A stretch of 64,000 bases of DNA from Vicia villosa. Its lineage: Eukaryota > Streptophyta > Magnoliopsida > Fabales > Fabaceae. The position numbers and the translations under genes are program-made. Shown in pieces: positions 11,707 to 24,312 of the stretch. Numbering within the stretch: the stretch's first letter is position 1; each line of letters opens with the position of its first letter. Where the stretch lies: positions 238,522,823 to 238,586,822 of the forward strand of contig NC_081180.1 in the NCBI RefSeq assembly GCF_029867415.1. Reading direction: 5' to 3'. The notes under the pieces were generated by a model. That model made no database searches. It was not told the DNA's origin and saw only the letters and a program-made list of their open reading frames with translations.

Positions 11707-12075
11707 TGTTGGTGGTATTCTAGAGGTGATATGTGATAAATTATAGTGTTGTAGGATTCTGTAGAGAAAAACTAATTTTCGTCACTTTTTGCACTATACT
11801 TTTACTGGTGGATGACAATTGAAAAATTTGCTTATGTTGAACTCACCACACACTTCTTGCTGTCAAATTAGCATTAAAAAGCCTTTATATAGGCTTGAAG
11901 GAAACTGATAGAAAATACAAATAGTTTGATAATCAAGACGATGACTCTTTGGTTCTCTCAATCTTAATGATACAACTCTACCATAAATCTAAATAAAGAC
12001 AATCATTATAATGTGATGGTTACACTTCTTTCATAATGCTTACTAAAGATAGTGGTGATTACAACATATTAATTT

Positions 12076-12078
<3 letters not shown>
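11707..12078 (-). repeat. 5' LTR of copia element A
   Basis: This is the partner of 2476-2849. In element orientation it ends ACCACCAACA next to the PBS. Its outer end merges into the AT dinucleotide tract at 12079. Confidence 0.9.
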
Positions 12079-12125
<47 letters not shown>

Positions 12126-12298
12126 TTAACAATCACAATATCATCACAGTTCCTACACTTAGATTTGTTTCTAGGTGACAATAGAACTTCCTGCACATGT
12201 ATATAATAGAACTTCCTACACTTAAATTCAACACATATCCAAAGCTTAATAATCATTCATAGTTCTACACCTACAGTGTGAACTCATAGAACTTCCTG

Positions 12299-12367
<69 letters not shown>

Positions 12368-12479
12368 GAACTTCCTGCATAAAACATCTAACACATGTAT
12401 ATGTATATACAATTATTAATATTATGTTATATAACTAATGTGAAATAATAAATCACTCTTTTTAAATTTAATGTACGTA
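12079..12479. repeat. AT microsatellites with four copies of a 15-bp motif
   Basis: AT runs lie at 12079-12120 and 12300-12363. The 15-bp word ATAGAACTTCCTGCA occurs at 12181, 12286 and 12365, with a one-base variant at 12206. Three of these lie beside AT runs. No coding potential is seen; this is CACTA non-coding sequence. Confidence 0.8.
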
Positions 12480-15153
12480 CTCAATATATGGTTGGACTTC
12501 TTCACAATTTAGAAGGATATGCAAATGTGCAGCTTCTAACTCTCTATCATCCAAATAACGGCTCTTACAAAATCCAGCTGAACGACCAGAACGATTAAAA
12601 ATTGAAAAGGTTTGTGGCACTACATCATCTTTAACCCCGTCATCATTTCAGCCTACTTTATTTCTCAAAGTTTGCTCATGAGACTTGAAATAATATCAAT
12701 AAAAATGAGAAGTCTCTTGACATAGATATGCCTCGCAAATTGACCCCTATACACCCGATATGTTTTTAACCATTTGTTTCAACCTATTCAAGTATCTAAA
12801 CAATAACATATAAAATATTAACTACTAATCAAGAATTAATAAGAAATATAGATTGAAGGTTATACAATTTAAATAATTACCTTTCAAATGGATACATCCA
12901 ACGATATTGTATAGGACCCCCGACTCTTGCTTCATATGGTAGATGAATTGGAAAATGCTCCATGGAATTAAAGAATTCCGGTGGAAGTATTTTTTTCCAA
13001 CTTACAAGTTATAATCACTATGTTTATCTCCATCAACAACAAATCGTCAACGCGCAAAATTGTTGAGCATAAATCCTTGAAAAATTTACTCAACTCGGCT
13101 ATAAGATTCCACACATTATGTGGAAGTGCACTATAAGCAATTGTTAACAAGCATTCCATAAATATATGGCAATCATTACTTTTCATTCCAATTATCTTCC
13201 GTTTTTTCGTGTTCACGCATTTATGCAAATTTGAAGCATGACCATCAGGAATTTTTAATTCAGAGATCCATTTATACAAGCCCTTTTATTGGTCATTAGA
13301 AAAAACATATTTTGCTTTAGGATTCAATGCTTTCTCATTAGGTAGTACATGTAGCTCTAACTCCTTTCTTCGACAATACTCCTTCTAGTCTTTTCTTGCC
13401 TTAGCATTATCTTTGGTTTTTCCTTTAATGTCCATCACTGTATTGAAGACATTATCAAACACATTCTTCTCAATATGCATCACATCAAGATTATGTCTTA
13501 TTAAACTGTCTTTCCAATAAGGCAACTCCCAAAAGATACTTTGTTTTTTCCAATTATGAGACACGCCAAATCCATCACATACACAAGGGTCGACCTCAGT
13601 TATTTTAGGGAGAAAAGAAACTTATTCCCACACATCCTATCCACTTAATAGTTGTGGAGGTTTAGACTTCTCTATTCGATTCTTGTAAAAGGCATCCTTA
13701 TTTCTTCTAAACACGTGATTCATAGGCAAAAATTATCGATGACAATCAAACCGAGAACACTTTTTACCATGCTCTAAGTAAAAAGGTTTTGATATGATTG
13801 CTTCATGCAATATTGACATGCTGATTTTCTTGCTGTACTCCAACCAGACAACATTCCATATGCCGAAAAATCATTAATTGTCCACATTTATGTAGCTTTC
13901 ATCTTAAAATTCTGTTTTCTAGAAATATCATGTGTAAGCACTCCTTCGTTCCACAACAGTTTCAGCTAATTTATCAATGGTTGCAAATACACATCTATCC
14001 TTCTCTTTAGATATTTTGGTCTAGGGATAATCAAAGTTAGAAACATGTAGGGAGTTATCATGCATAGCTCAGAAGGAAGATTGTAAGGGGTTACAATCAC
14101 CGACCAACATGAATAACGAGAGGTTGTATGGTTAAATGGTGTAAAACCATCCATACATAAACCTAGCCTTACGTTCCTCGGTTCAACAGCAAAGTCGGGG
14201 TAAACTTGATCAAAGTGTTTCCATGACTCTCCATCTGATGAATGACATATCACTCCGGGTTCTCGTCTAGTTTCATAATGCCACGTCATATATGCACCTA
14301 AGCTCATTGAAGCTTATAATCTCTTAAGTCTAGGAATTAGGGGTAAATAATGCATTTTCTTTATTGGCACTTCTTTGAATCTCCCCTTGCCAATCTTTTT
14401 TTTCTCGTAACGAGGTGCATTACAAAACTTGCATTCTTTTAATTGTTTACATTCATCAGTGTAGAAAAGCATACAACCATTTACACAACAATATATTTTT
14501 TCTGCGGTGACGTCGAGTTTTGAAACTATTTTCTTTGCCCTATAATAATCTTGAGGGAAACAATTATTTGGAGGATTTGTCTCCTTCATAAGTGCCACCA
14601 TTTGATTAAAAGACCGTTGAGAAATATTTCCCTCAGACTTAATTGTCAATAATCTAACAGCAACAAACAATTCAGTATGAACGCATCCAGGCCACAATGG
14701 CTTCTGAGCCGCATGTAGAAAATAATAAAACTTTTGATCATCAATATTCGGAGACTCTTCATAATCATCATCACACTGCATTTGGTGTTGTGGTCCAAAA
14801 ACATCATAAACCATGTTCTCAAATCTATTGCGGTGGTTGTTATATCCCTCTTGTGCATATTGTTTCCTACTTAATTGTACACACAACTCTAGATTAACTT
14901 CTCCATGACATGTCCAATACCAATAATCAAGAGTAAATCCTTTCTTAAAAGTATGAACTTTAACTTCTTCGAAGTGTATGAAATCAATGTGTTTGCAAAT
15001 ACTGCACGGGCATCTAATTTCATTATTAGATATGCCTGGTTGTTTCATTGAAAAGGAATCAAATTTCTCTAATCCTTTTAGAAATTCAGGAGTGTAGCCC
15101 TTATGAGGATTTAGCCTATTGTACATCCAACTACGGCGTACGCGGATGTCCAT
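12480..15153 (-). pseudogene. CACTA TnpD-like transposase (Transposase-associated, Transposase_21, DUF4218)
   Basis: The N-terminal frame 15153-14314 (279 codons) starts MDIRVRRSWMYNRL and contains the Cys-rich CPCSICKHIDFIHF of the transposase-associated domain. Frame 14307-13966 continues with the Transposase_21 block (HSSDGESWKHFDQVYPDF, VRLGLCMDGFTPF). Further downstream in shifted frames are MNHVFRRNKDAFY-like sequence (about 13740-13680) and the DUF4218 region (ECLLTIAYSALPHNVWN, then GGPIQYRWMYPFER at about 12940-12880). A last piece near 12570-12480 reads YLDDRELEAAHLHILLNCEE. The enzyme would cut and rejoin the CACTA ends. At least three frame changes and some stops make this copy non-functional as written, although introns cannot be excluded for some gaps. 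Confidence 0.88.
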
Positions 15154-16309
15154 ATTCTACAATGTAATCAATTAAAGTTTATTTATTATAAATAACTTTT
15201 TTATAAATAAGCAAAGCATAGTGCATTATTAGCTTCCTATAATGCATAAACTTAAAGTGTTTAATGATTTAGGATATCTAAGAGTTATCAATTAACATAC
15301 TACATACATTTAATATGTACAAAACAAAAGAGATTATCACAATAAAAATAAAACCAACAGATCTTACCTTTGACAATAATTTTCCTAAGTTTTCCTTGCA
15401 CACTATCCTTGTACAAATCGAGAGCACTTCAAATATATACAATTTGAATATAAAAATGTTTAAATTATAGAATCAAATATAACTTAGAGTTCACATTTCC
15501 TTGCACATTATCCTTATATTAAAGGAGAGCATTTTCAAATTTCTATAATTGTACACCATATATGCTACTACACATAGAAATGATCCATAAAGAAAAAACT
15601 TGCAACAAAATTAATTAGTTTAAAATTTTACACAACAAAATAAACAGTTTACCCTAAAAAAACACATAGTTAATGCAAGAGGAAGCAGACAAAAATCAAT
15701 TATAGATATTTCATTGAATAATTGTTTATAAATATCAAAGTTTAAAATCACAGGTGCTGAGGTTTATTGAATAGGGGGAGTGGGATATTTTATTGTTGGA
15801 AGTCTAGATTTAATGTTCCCTTAGAGAAAAAGAAGAAAAATTGAAGACACAAATTTATCACCTCTGTACAAAAGATTGAGGAACCTTCTTTCCCTGATAT
15901 ATTATCTCTTTACAAGTATCATTAACAAGAACTTAACAGGAAACAACACAAATGATTTACTTCAAACTAAATCACTCAAAAAGAAATTGCCTTGATTTTG
16001 AATAAAAATGCAACATAGTCATCTAAAAAGTACACTCTCTTCTGTCTATGTTTTGTTGTGATCTCACTAATATAGTCTTAAATACAAGAAGAAGAAAAAC
16101 ACATGTTTAACCAAATAGATACATATATTTTTACTGAAGGAACTATTAGAAAATGTAAGAAAAATAAAAAACAAAGAGAGAGGTCATGAATTGAAGCTGA
16201 TAGAAAATTCAAAGACATGAATATAATGAGGAATAATCATATTGACAAGCCAAACAGGATAAATTGAATAAAATCTAAAGTAGTTCCTACCAAAATCCAA
16301 AATCACATT
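15154..16309. other. CACTA non-coding 5' region
   Basis: AT-rich sequence upstream of the TnpD start and ending at the Tekay-like element. I find no gene, RNA or clear repeat. It probably contains the CACTA promoter and first intron. Confidence 0.5.
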
Positions 16310-17566
16310 TGTAACACCCCGCATTTTCTAATTTTAATTTAATCTGAAATTAAATTATTATTTAGAATTATTTAGTATTTTCGTTGAATTAATTTGGTGG
16401 AATAAAGTTGAATTGTTATTTTATTAATGAGCTTAAACATAACTTCGGGTTTAATTTGAGTTGTTGTGAAGTAAGGAGGGGGTAGGTTACTTAGCCCAAT
16501 TAAGTTATTTAAGTGGTTAAATAAAATAACCTTACTATGTTGGATTTATAATTGGAAGAAGGAAGAGCTATCATAACACAAAGAAGAAGAGGGATTGGAG
16601 GAGAGGTGAAGAAGAGAGCCATGGCGGAAGAGAAAAGCTAGAGGAAGTCCAATTTTTGCAGCAAGTTTTTGCAGTGAGACACATTAGAAAAACGGACGTT
16701 TCTCCCAATCCAACCGTTGGATCGTCGCGGTTCTTGGACACAACGTTCCAAACTCGTAGAGGTAACTTCTGACCGGAGCGATTTTCGTTTTGATGATTTT
16801 AAGTCCGTCTGACAAAGCGATTTCCTAACAGATTTTTGGTGTGGCTCTGCACGTTGTTAGAAAAGATTTTCGGAGGAAGTTGGAAGCGGCGGCATAAGCT
16901 ATGGCAATCGGGAGAGTAGATCAATCTCATATCCAGGTAAGGGGGGACTTATCTGGTTAATATCTATTATCGGGTTAGGGGTTGATACTACTAAATAGGT
17001 GTAGAATTCGTGTCGATTGAGTCATATGATAGATTTAGGGATTTGGATTAATTGAATGATAATTGATCATTTTGTTGGAATCTATGATGTTTGTGTTATT
17101 ATGACTTCAATTGATGCTTGTTATGTGTTTTATGATATGTGTTGTATGTGTGTTCTATTTCCTAAAATTCGTACTGGTATGATTTGGGGGGATTGAAATG
17201 CTTAGAATGCTGTAATTCTGCATATTTGGGGTTGCAGGTACGCAGTAACCGGTTACTGAGGGCAGGGTAACCGATTACTGTAGTGTAAAATGGTAAAGAC
17301 TGCTGATTGGGAGTTGATAATCGGTTACTGAAAGGGGTGTAACCGATTACCCATACAAAAAATAGGGGAAGATGTTTCGTGTAACAGGGTAATCGGTTAC
17401 TGGCATTTGGGTAACCGATTACCACTGATGATTTTTGAAAAATGATGTATTTTGGAAAGTTCATAACTTTTGAACCGTTGGTCCGTTTTGTGTGTCGTTT
17501 CGAGCTAAATGAACCTTGTGAAATAATCTATTTGATGATTAATGATGTGATTATGATTGAATGGTG

Positions 17567-17600
<34 letters not shown>

Positions 17601-18434
17601 AACATGCTTGATGATGATTATGATGAAATGAGTATTTGATGATGTTACTCATTAGACTTGACGATGGTATAAGTATGTTCATGTTTGCATTCATTTATAT
17701 TCATTGATGATGCTGTATTCATGATGATGTGTTGGATCAGTAAAGGGGATGATTCCCATTGTGTGTAATCTGTGATGGCAGGGCCGTATCTTGAGGATGT
17801 TGGATCGGTCATGGGTTATTCCTATTTGATGATGTTGGTACCACATGCATAGTGTCAGTTCATACATATGCATACTTTTATAACATGATTGAATGTAATC
17901 TAGTGTTATAATTATTGATGATGTGTTGGTTGGTTGCTTATGATGATAAAACTTGTCTGAATGTCTGTTTATGAAACGATTGGGTGAATGATGCAACTAT
18001 GATGTGTTATTGCTTTATAACCTTATAACATTAGTTAATTATGATGAGAATCACCCTTACATGTTTTCATTTTCAGACTGAAGATAGCACTGTTCGAATC
18101 GGTGAGGACTAGCTCATGAGTCAGTTGTTTAGTTAGCGTCAGGTGTCATGCTCTGATATTTGTAACACTGGGACGCGATGTTTAGAGTTTATGGTTTATA
18201 ACTCTGGTTATGTTTTGATGTTTTGAAGGATAAGTTTTAAAAATGTTAAACTTAATCCGTATGATTTAATTTCCGCTGTGTTAACATGAAATGTTTTAAT
18301 TGATGATGATTGCCTCAGTGAATGCATGACATGACTGAACGATGTTTAATTATTTATTGAATTTTGGCACCATTGTTTTCATGCATTTTGAATAAATTTA
18401 TTTAATTTTCCGCGGGGTTTAAAAGGGTGTTACA
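16310..18434 (+). repeat. 5' LTR of the Tekay-like element
   Basis: It matches 21535-23660 along its length, with scattered substitutions and small indels such as a longer AC/AT run at 17567-17600. It contains a cluster of palindromic GTAACCGATTAC-like words (17243-17422). Confidence 0.9.
17243..17422. promoter_or_regulatory. Cluster of palindromic GTAAYCGRTTAC motifs in the 5' LTR
   Basis: Six copies of a 12-bp near-palindrome lie within 180 bp: GTAACCGGTTAC at about 17244, GTAACCGATTAC at 17267, GATAATCGGTTAC at 17316, then copies at 17339, 17389 and 17411. Each contains CGGTTA or its complement, which fits the CNGTTR core bound by plant R2R3-MYB proteins. Promoter function is inferred only. 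Confidence 0.5.
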
Positions 18435-18438
18435 ATAG

Positions 18439-18450
18439 TGGTATCAAATC
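18439..18450 (+). other. Degenerate PBS of the Tekay-like element
   Basis: TGGTATCAAATC four bases after the LTR resembles the tRNA-iMet PBS TGGTATCAGAGC with two or three changes. Confidence 0.65.
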
Positions 18451-21400
18451 ATAGTCGGTCGTTGTGACTAGAGTCTTATTGTTAATTATTCCTTTGGTAT
18501 GCGATATGTGTGCGAAACACTGTCGGTACCCGGGTGTTCCTAGTTGTTTGCCTGCAGAGATGGGATTGAAACAAGTGTGGAGAAGCTCCGCTTCTCGGTT
18601 ATGTTTCAGTTGTAAGATGATTGGTTTAGTAGACTGTTATTGGCAACAGTGCAAGCGTTGTTGGAGTTGTTGTTTCCCGAATCGAAGGTGACTTGGAATT
18701 AAGACTTGACTGGTAATTAAGTTGGAGCATCTTGAAGGAGGATGATTAGATGTAATTGGTGGTTATTTGTAGGAGAGGGAAATTAGAAAGTTGCAATGTA
18801 TCAGCTCTGCTGGTGGACTGCGAAGTTGTCAGTTGAGTAGCCTTGCGTCTCGGAAGAGGTTTAGTTGCAAGTATGCAAAGAGGATTACTGTCGTGAGGTT
18901 TCAGAAAATGAACTTAGACGATGGAATGTGTTGCTCAAGTTATAAGAATGTTTGGAAGCAAAGAGATATGATAAGGGGCTGTTTAGATTGTGATTGATTT
19001 GAAGAGGATGAGTTTCGGAGTGGAATTTCCGCAAGCAAAACGCAGGAAACTTGCTGAATCGTTATGAAACTTCGAAAATTCATAACTGGAGTTCTGGACA
19101 TCCGATTTGAGTTCCGTTTGAAGCGTCGGAAAGCTAACGAGATGAGCTTTGTTATAAAAATGGTTGCAGAAGCGATAACATATTTAATTGTGATTGGATG
19201 ACGTTGGAAAGAGGTGGGGTTACGGTTACACTTGTCCTTAGAACTAGACTTGTTCGCGGGTATTGCACGGGATGTTAGTGTCAGAGTTGAATGGAATAAG
19301 GGAATAATTAAAAGTTTTGTTGAGAAGCAATTTAAGGAATTAAATGTACCATTTGAGGGGTTTTGGAGATATCGTTTAGAGTGTCGCTGCATGGCGTCGG
19401 TGTTGCATTTTCGGATAACAATCGGAAAATTCATATCTTGAGTCCCGAGTGTCAGATTAATGTGCTGTTTGAACCTGTGAAGAGGAGATATTATGTTCTA
19501 CTTTATGGGAGATTTATAAATAAAGTAGAGTGATCCTATGAGGAGAGGTTCTGAAGTCGGTTAAGGAAGTGTGAAGCTTGTTGAATAGGAATGGTTACTA
19601 CTGTGATTGTTCGAAACGAAGTTGAGTAGAACATGTTGTTGATGCATAAGTTGATGAGATGTTCGATCATAAAGATGATTTGAGTACCGATGGATTTTAG
19701 TGAGAGGTGGATTAGTAGTAAAGGTGAAGTAAACTTTAGAATGGTTGAAGTCGCATTTGTGATGCCAAAGTAACGACAAGTATAAAAGAAGAATTGTAGA
19801 GAATTTCTAACACCTATTGATGTGAGCAAGACTTTGTTGAGATTCCAAGTGAAATATATTTGGACACGAAATACGTCATGGGATGGGGAGTAAAACCATG
19901 AGTTATGAATGTTGTTGTGGTCTTTCGCTATGATGAGGATTTTGATTTGGAACGAGATGAATAGTAATGTATGGGTATATTAGTGATTCTGAAGTTGAGA
20001 AGTACTTAACAAGTGTGTGATGCTAAGTGACTATGAACCGGATTGTGCGAAATGTTTGGACGTTGGTGTCTCACCGACAAGATCCAATGAGGAGGGAATG
20101 TGCAAGTTGTAAAGACATTTTATGCTTAAATATGGTTGTCGGCTATCTATTGACAAATTGAGGACTTGATCACCCTTAATCTCTTGTTGATAGTAGACAG
20201 AATCATATCGATAAGATAAGCTTGTTTTGTTACCTTAATGGTATAAGTTGTGATGGATATTAAACCGTGAGAATAACCGCTCACCATGTTGTGTGAACTT
20301 ATGAAGAAGTGAATATGAAAGAGTGAAACATGATGGACAAATGATATAAGACGGGTAATCAGAGTCGCACGGCGAAAGTGTGATGTGGAGTAGTGTTATG
20401 AGTACTACTCGTGGGCAGTGAGGAATTAACATGTCGGGAGCCTACGTAGAGAACATGTATTGATCTATATGTTGGATTTAGGATCTAGTGGATGTAAGGA
20501 TGTTGTACCGGAGAATTAGAACCTTTTTGAATAATTGCGGAGATGATGAATATGTTATTGTGGTTGTACGTAGTTAACGAGTATGTATTCGACAATGTTA
20601 AGATGATGAGTTGATACCATATGATGCTATAATAATTTTGTGTTGTTGTAAGATGTTATTGTAGATTCCAGATATAATGAGGAATTATACTCTATGAAGG
20701 ACGAAGTTGATTTAATTCTTAGAGAAGAGCAGAACTCAATTTGAGCTATTTTGTAAGAAATGGTGTATTAGGGCTGATAAGTGTGATTATAATTACTGTG
20801 TGTACTCGTTCTGATGGTTAGAATGTTTAAATAAAGTAAGTAAATCAAGGATTTGTTTTTGGATGCGAGCAAGCATTGCTGAGTGGTAAATCAGTATCAT
20901 GGATGGTAAAGAATGATTCTTGAATGAATGAGTAGATAGAGCCATAACTGGGTAAAACTCAGAAATCTAATTGGTAATGATGGTTGTAACGAGTAATCAG
21001 AATAATGCATAGAAAACGGAATGTAACGTAGAATAATTGTTGGTGTGAAATGAGAGGAGTCAGATAGTTGAAATTCAATGGTATAGGAATATTATTATTG
21101 AGGTTCTTGAAGGAAGCAGTTGGTGAAAGGTGTAAGTATTATTTTATCACTCAGATGGAAAAGTGTGTCTAAGGTTGGTACGTTCGGTAGATGGAATACA
21201 TTACTACAGTGTTGATCAGGTTTGGTTATACCATGGTTCTGTAATTATATTATCCAGTTATTGAGCGCATTGTATGGGTTGTATCTCAATGTTCTATTGT
21301 CGTTAACCTTTTGGAGGTATAGCGAGTGGTACACCTTTGAGGTGGTTGAATGCGACGTAAGAGCTGAGATTGAATGCGTGAGATGTGCTTTCTGTTGGTT

Positions 21401-21521
21401 AAGTCAGATGAATTTTGAGGATCAACTAGGGAAATGTTACCTAGGAACTGGAGAGTCAGATGAAGGACTCCTATCCGGAATCTTTCACTTGAGGTATGTT
21501 TTCGAGGACGAAAACTCCTTT
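18451..21521 (+). other. Interior of the Tekay-like element, no recognisable coding
   Basis: About 3 kb between PBS and polypurine tract. Short frames such as 18464-18691, 19214-19441 and 21222-21539 show no capsid, protease, RT, RNase H or integrase motif. The interior is far shorter than a full chromovirus, so most of gag-pol is missing. Confidence 0.6.
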
Positions 21522-21534
21522 AGTGGGAGAGAGA
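21522..21534 (+). other. Polypurine tract of the Tekay-like element
   Basis: AGTGGGAGAGAGA immediately precedes the 3' LTR. Confidence 0.8.
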
Positions 21535-23660
21535 TGTAACACCCTGTATTTTCTAATTTTAATTTAATCGGAAATTAAATTATTATTTAGAATTATTTAG
21601 TATTTTCGTTGAATTAATTTGGTGGGATAAAGTTGAAGTGTTATTTTATCAATGAGCTTAAAAATAACTTCGGGTTTAATTTGAGTTGTTGTGAAGTAAG
21701 GAGGGGGTATGTTACTTAGGCCCAATTAAGTTATTTAAGTGGTTAAATAAAATAACCTTACTATGTTGGATTTAGAAATGGAAGAAGGAAGAGCTATCAT
21801 AACACAAAGAGTAAGAGAGTTTGGAGGAGAGGTGAAGAAGAGAGCCATGGCGGAAGAGAAAAGCTAGAGGAAGTCCAATTTTCGCAGCAAGTTTCTGCAG
21901 TGAGACACCTTAGGAAAACAGACGTTTCTCCCAATCCAACCGTTGGATCGTCGCGATTCTTGGACACAACGTTCCAGACTCGTAGAGGTAACTTTTGACT
22001 AGAGCGATTTTTGTTTTGATGATTTTAAGTTAGTTTGACAAAGCGATTTCCGAACAAGTTTTTGGTGCATCTCTGCACGTTGCTAGAAAATATTTTTGGA
22101 GGAAGTTGAAAGCGGTGGCATAAGCTATGGCAACCGGGAGAGTAGAGCAATCTCATATCCAGGTAAGGGGAGGATTATCTGGTTAACATCTATTATCGGG
22201 TTAGGGGTTGATAGTACTGAATAGGTGTAGAATTCGTGTCGATTGAGTCATATGATAGATTTAGGGATTTGGATTAATTGAATGATAATTGATCATTTTG
22301 TTGGAATCTATGATGTTTGTGTTATTATGACTTCAATTGATGCTTGTTAGGTGTTTTATGATATGTATTGTGTGTTGTATATGTGTTTTATTTCCTAAAA
22401 TTCGTACTGGTATGATTTGGGGGGGGATTGAAATGCTTAGAATGCTGTAACTTTGCATATTTGGGGTTGCACGTACGCAGTAACCGGTTACTGAGGGCAG
22501 GGTAATCGATTACTGCAGTGTAAAATGGTAAAGATTGCTGACTGAGAGTTGATAATCGGTTAATGAAAGGGGTGTAACCAATTACCCATACAAAAAAATA
22601 GGGGAATGTGTTTCGTGAAACAGGGTAATCGGTTACTAGCATTTGGGTAACCGATTACCACTGATGATTTTTGAAAAATGATGTATTTTGGAAAGTTCAT
22701 AACTTTTGAACCGTTGGTCTGTTTTGTGTGCCGTTTTGAGCTAAACGAACCTTGTGAAATAATCTATTTGATGATTAATGAAGTGATTGTGATTGAATGA
22801 TGCATATATATATAAACATGCTTGACGATGAAGATGATTATGATGAAATGAGTATTTGATGACGTTACTCATTAGACTTGACGATGGTATAAGTATGTTC
22901 ATGTATGTTTGCATTCATTCATATTCATTGATGATGCTGTATCCATGATGATGAGTTGGATCAGTAAAGGGCATGATTCCCATTGTGTGGAATTTGTGCT
23001 GGCAAGGCCGTATCTTAATGATGTTGGATCGGTCATGGGTTATTCACATTTGATGATGTTGGTACCACATGCATCGTGTCAATTCATACATAAGCATACT
23101 TTTATAACATGATTGGATGTATTCTAGCGTTATAATTATTGATGATGTGTTGGTTGGTTTCTTATGATGATAAAACTTGTCTAAATGTCTGTTTATGAAA
23201 CGATTGGGTGAATGATGCAACTATGACGTGTTATTGCTTCATAACCTTATAACATTTGTTACCTATGATGAGACTCACCCTTACATGTTGTTATTTTCAA
23301 ATTGAGGATAGCGGCTGTTCGACTCGATGAGGATTAGCTTATGAGTCAGTTGTTTAGTTAGCGTCAAGTGTCATGCTCTGATATTTGTAACACTGGGGAC
23401 GCGATGTTTAGAGTTTATGGTTTATAACTTTGGTTATGTTTTGATGTTTTGAAGGATATGTTTTAAAGATGTTAAACTTAATCTGTATGATTTAGTTTCC
23501 GCTGTGTTAACATGAAATGTTTTAATTGATGATGATTGCCTCAGTGAATGCATGACATGACTGAACGATGTTTAATTAATTATTGAATTGTGGCACCCTT
23601 ATTTTCATGTAATCTGAATAAATTTATTTAATTTTTCGCAGGGTTTAGAAGGGTGTTACA
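21535..23660 (+). repeat. 3' LTR of the Tekay-like element
   Basis: This is the partner of 16310-18434. It has the same palindromic motif cluster at 22480-22658, with some copies mutated (for example GGTTAATGA at about 22558). Confidence 0.9.
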
Positions 23661-24099
23661 ACACTCACAGAATAAATTACCAAAATTCAAATCTGAAACA
23701 TCAATAATAATAATAAATAGAAACAATGATTGAAGAAATAAAACATGAAAACAAAACAAAAAATTCAAATAAAAGAAGAAAGGAGTGGGAGGACTGAATG
23801 TTTTGCAGTTACCTAACAGTGAACGAGAGCTTGAACTACGAAGAACGGATAAGGAGTGAACGAGAGCTTGATTTCTTGTTCCCAGTTTGAGAACACCGGC
23901 GCTAGGGTTTTTGAGAAGCATTTTGGAGTAAGAAATGGGAAACTGTAAAAATAATAAGGGTTTTCACGTTTTATCAAGCTACTATTATTAATATACTTTA
24001 AAAGAAAAGTAACGAGGTTAAAAAGAAATGGGAGAAGTGTTTCACATTTTAATCATTAATCATCACTTGCGAAATTACATAGTATATAACTTCGCTTTC
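23661..24099. other. CACTA non-coding sequence
   Basis: AT-rich sequence between the Tekay-like element and the SINE-like segment. Nothing coding is recognised; it is probably the CACTA 5' leader region. Confidence 0.45.
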
Positions 24100-24215
24100 A
24101 GTACACATCACAACAACGTTTCAGTCTAGTTGGTAGCAAGTATGGCCTTGAAATAAGAGGTAACTAGTTCGACTCCCAGCAATGCAAATTTTGAATTCAT
24201 TTTTTTTATAAAATA
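24100..24215 (+). mobile_element. SINE-like tRNA-derived segment
   Basis: A box A-like TAGTTGGTAGCA (24127-24138) and a box B-like AGTTCGACTCC (24166-24176) are spaced as in tRNA genes. A T-rich run follows about 25 bases downstream, as in plant SINEs with a short tail. No target duplication was found by eye and the limits are approximate. It could instead be a tRNA pseudogene. Confidence 0.5.
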
Positions 24216-24295
24216 ACTTTTATAAAAGTTCCAGCGCTGTATTTATTGACAACAGCAAATGCAACACATATAAACTCAATTGTTATATCTTCACC

Positions 24296-24312
24296 AAAAC
24301 TAATATTATTAT
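24296..24312. repeat. Target-site duplication, left copy, of LINE A
   Basis: AAAACTAATATTATTAT matches AAAACTTATATTATTAA at 26733-26749 with an internal mismatch. It flanks the LINE. Confidence 0.75.

Larger units (their letters stand above)
2476..12078 (-). mobile_element. Ty1/copia retrotransposon A, two LTRs, degenerate
   Basis: This is a two-LTR element on the minus strand. The 5' LTR is at 11707-12078, followed by a tRNA-iMet-type PBS (11691-11702), gag, protease, integrase, reverse transcriptase and RNase H, a polypurine tract (2851-2862) and the 3' LTR (2476-2849). The gene order with integrase before RT is diagnostic of Ty1/copia. The LTRs differ at roughly 30 of 372 positions by eye (about 8 percent), so the insertion is old. 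Two later insertions interrupt it: a solo Ogre-type LTR between integrase and RT, and an unclassified 1.2-kb segment in gag. Both flanks are AT dinucleotide repeats, so the target duplication cannot be resolved. Confidence 0.9.
16310..23660 (+). mobile_element. Tekay/Del-like Ty3/gypsy LTR element, non-coding interior
   Basis: Two LTRs of about 2125 bp (16310-18434 and 21535-23660), both starting TGTAACACCC and ending GGGTGTTACA, enclose a 3.1-kb interior. A degenerate tRNA-iMet PBS follows the left LTR. The interior ends TTTCGAGGACGAAAA and AGTGGGAGAGAGA, a 3' end seen in Tekay/Del chromoviruses. The flanks are ACATT (16305-16309) and ACACT (23661-23665), a 5-bp duplication with one mismatch. 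No gag or pol homology is recognisable inside, so it is either a non-autonomous derivative or heavily decayed. It sits inside the CACTA element. Confidence 0.85.
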
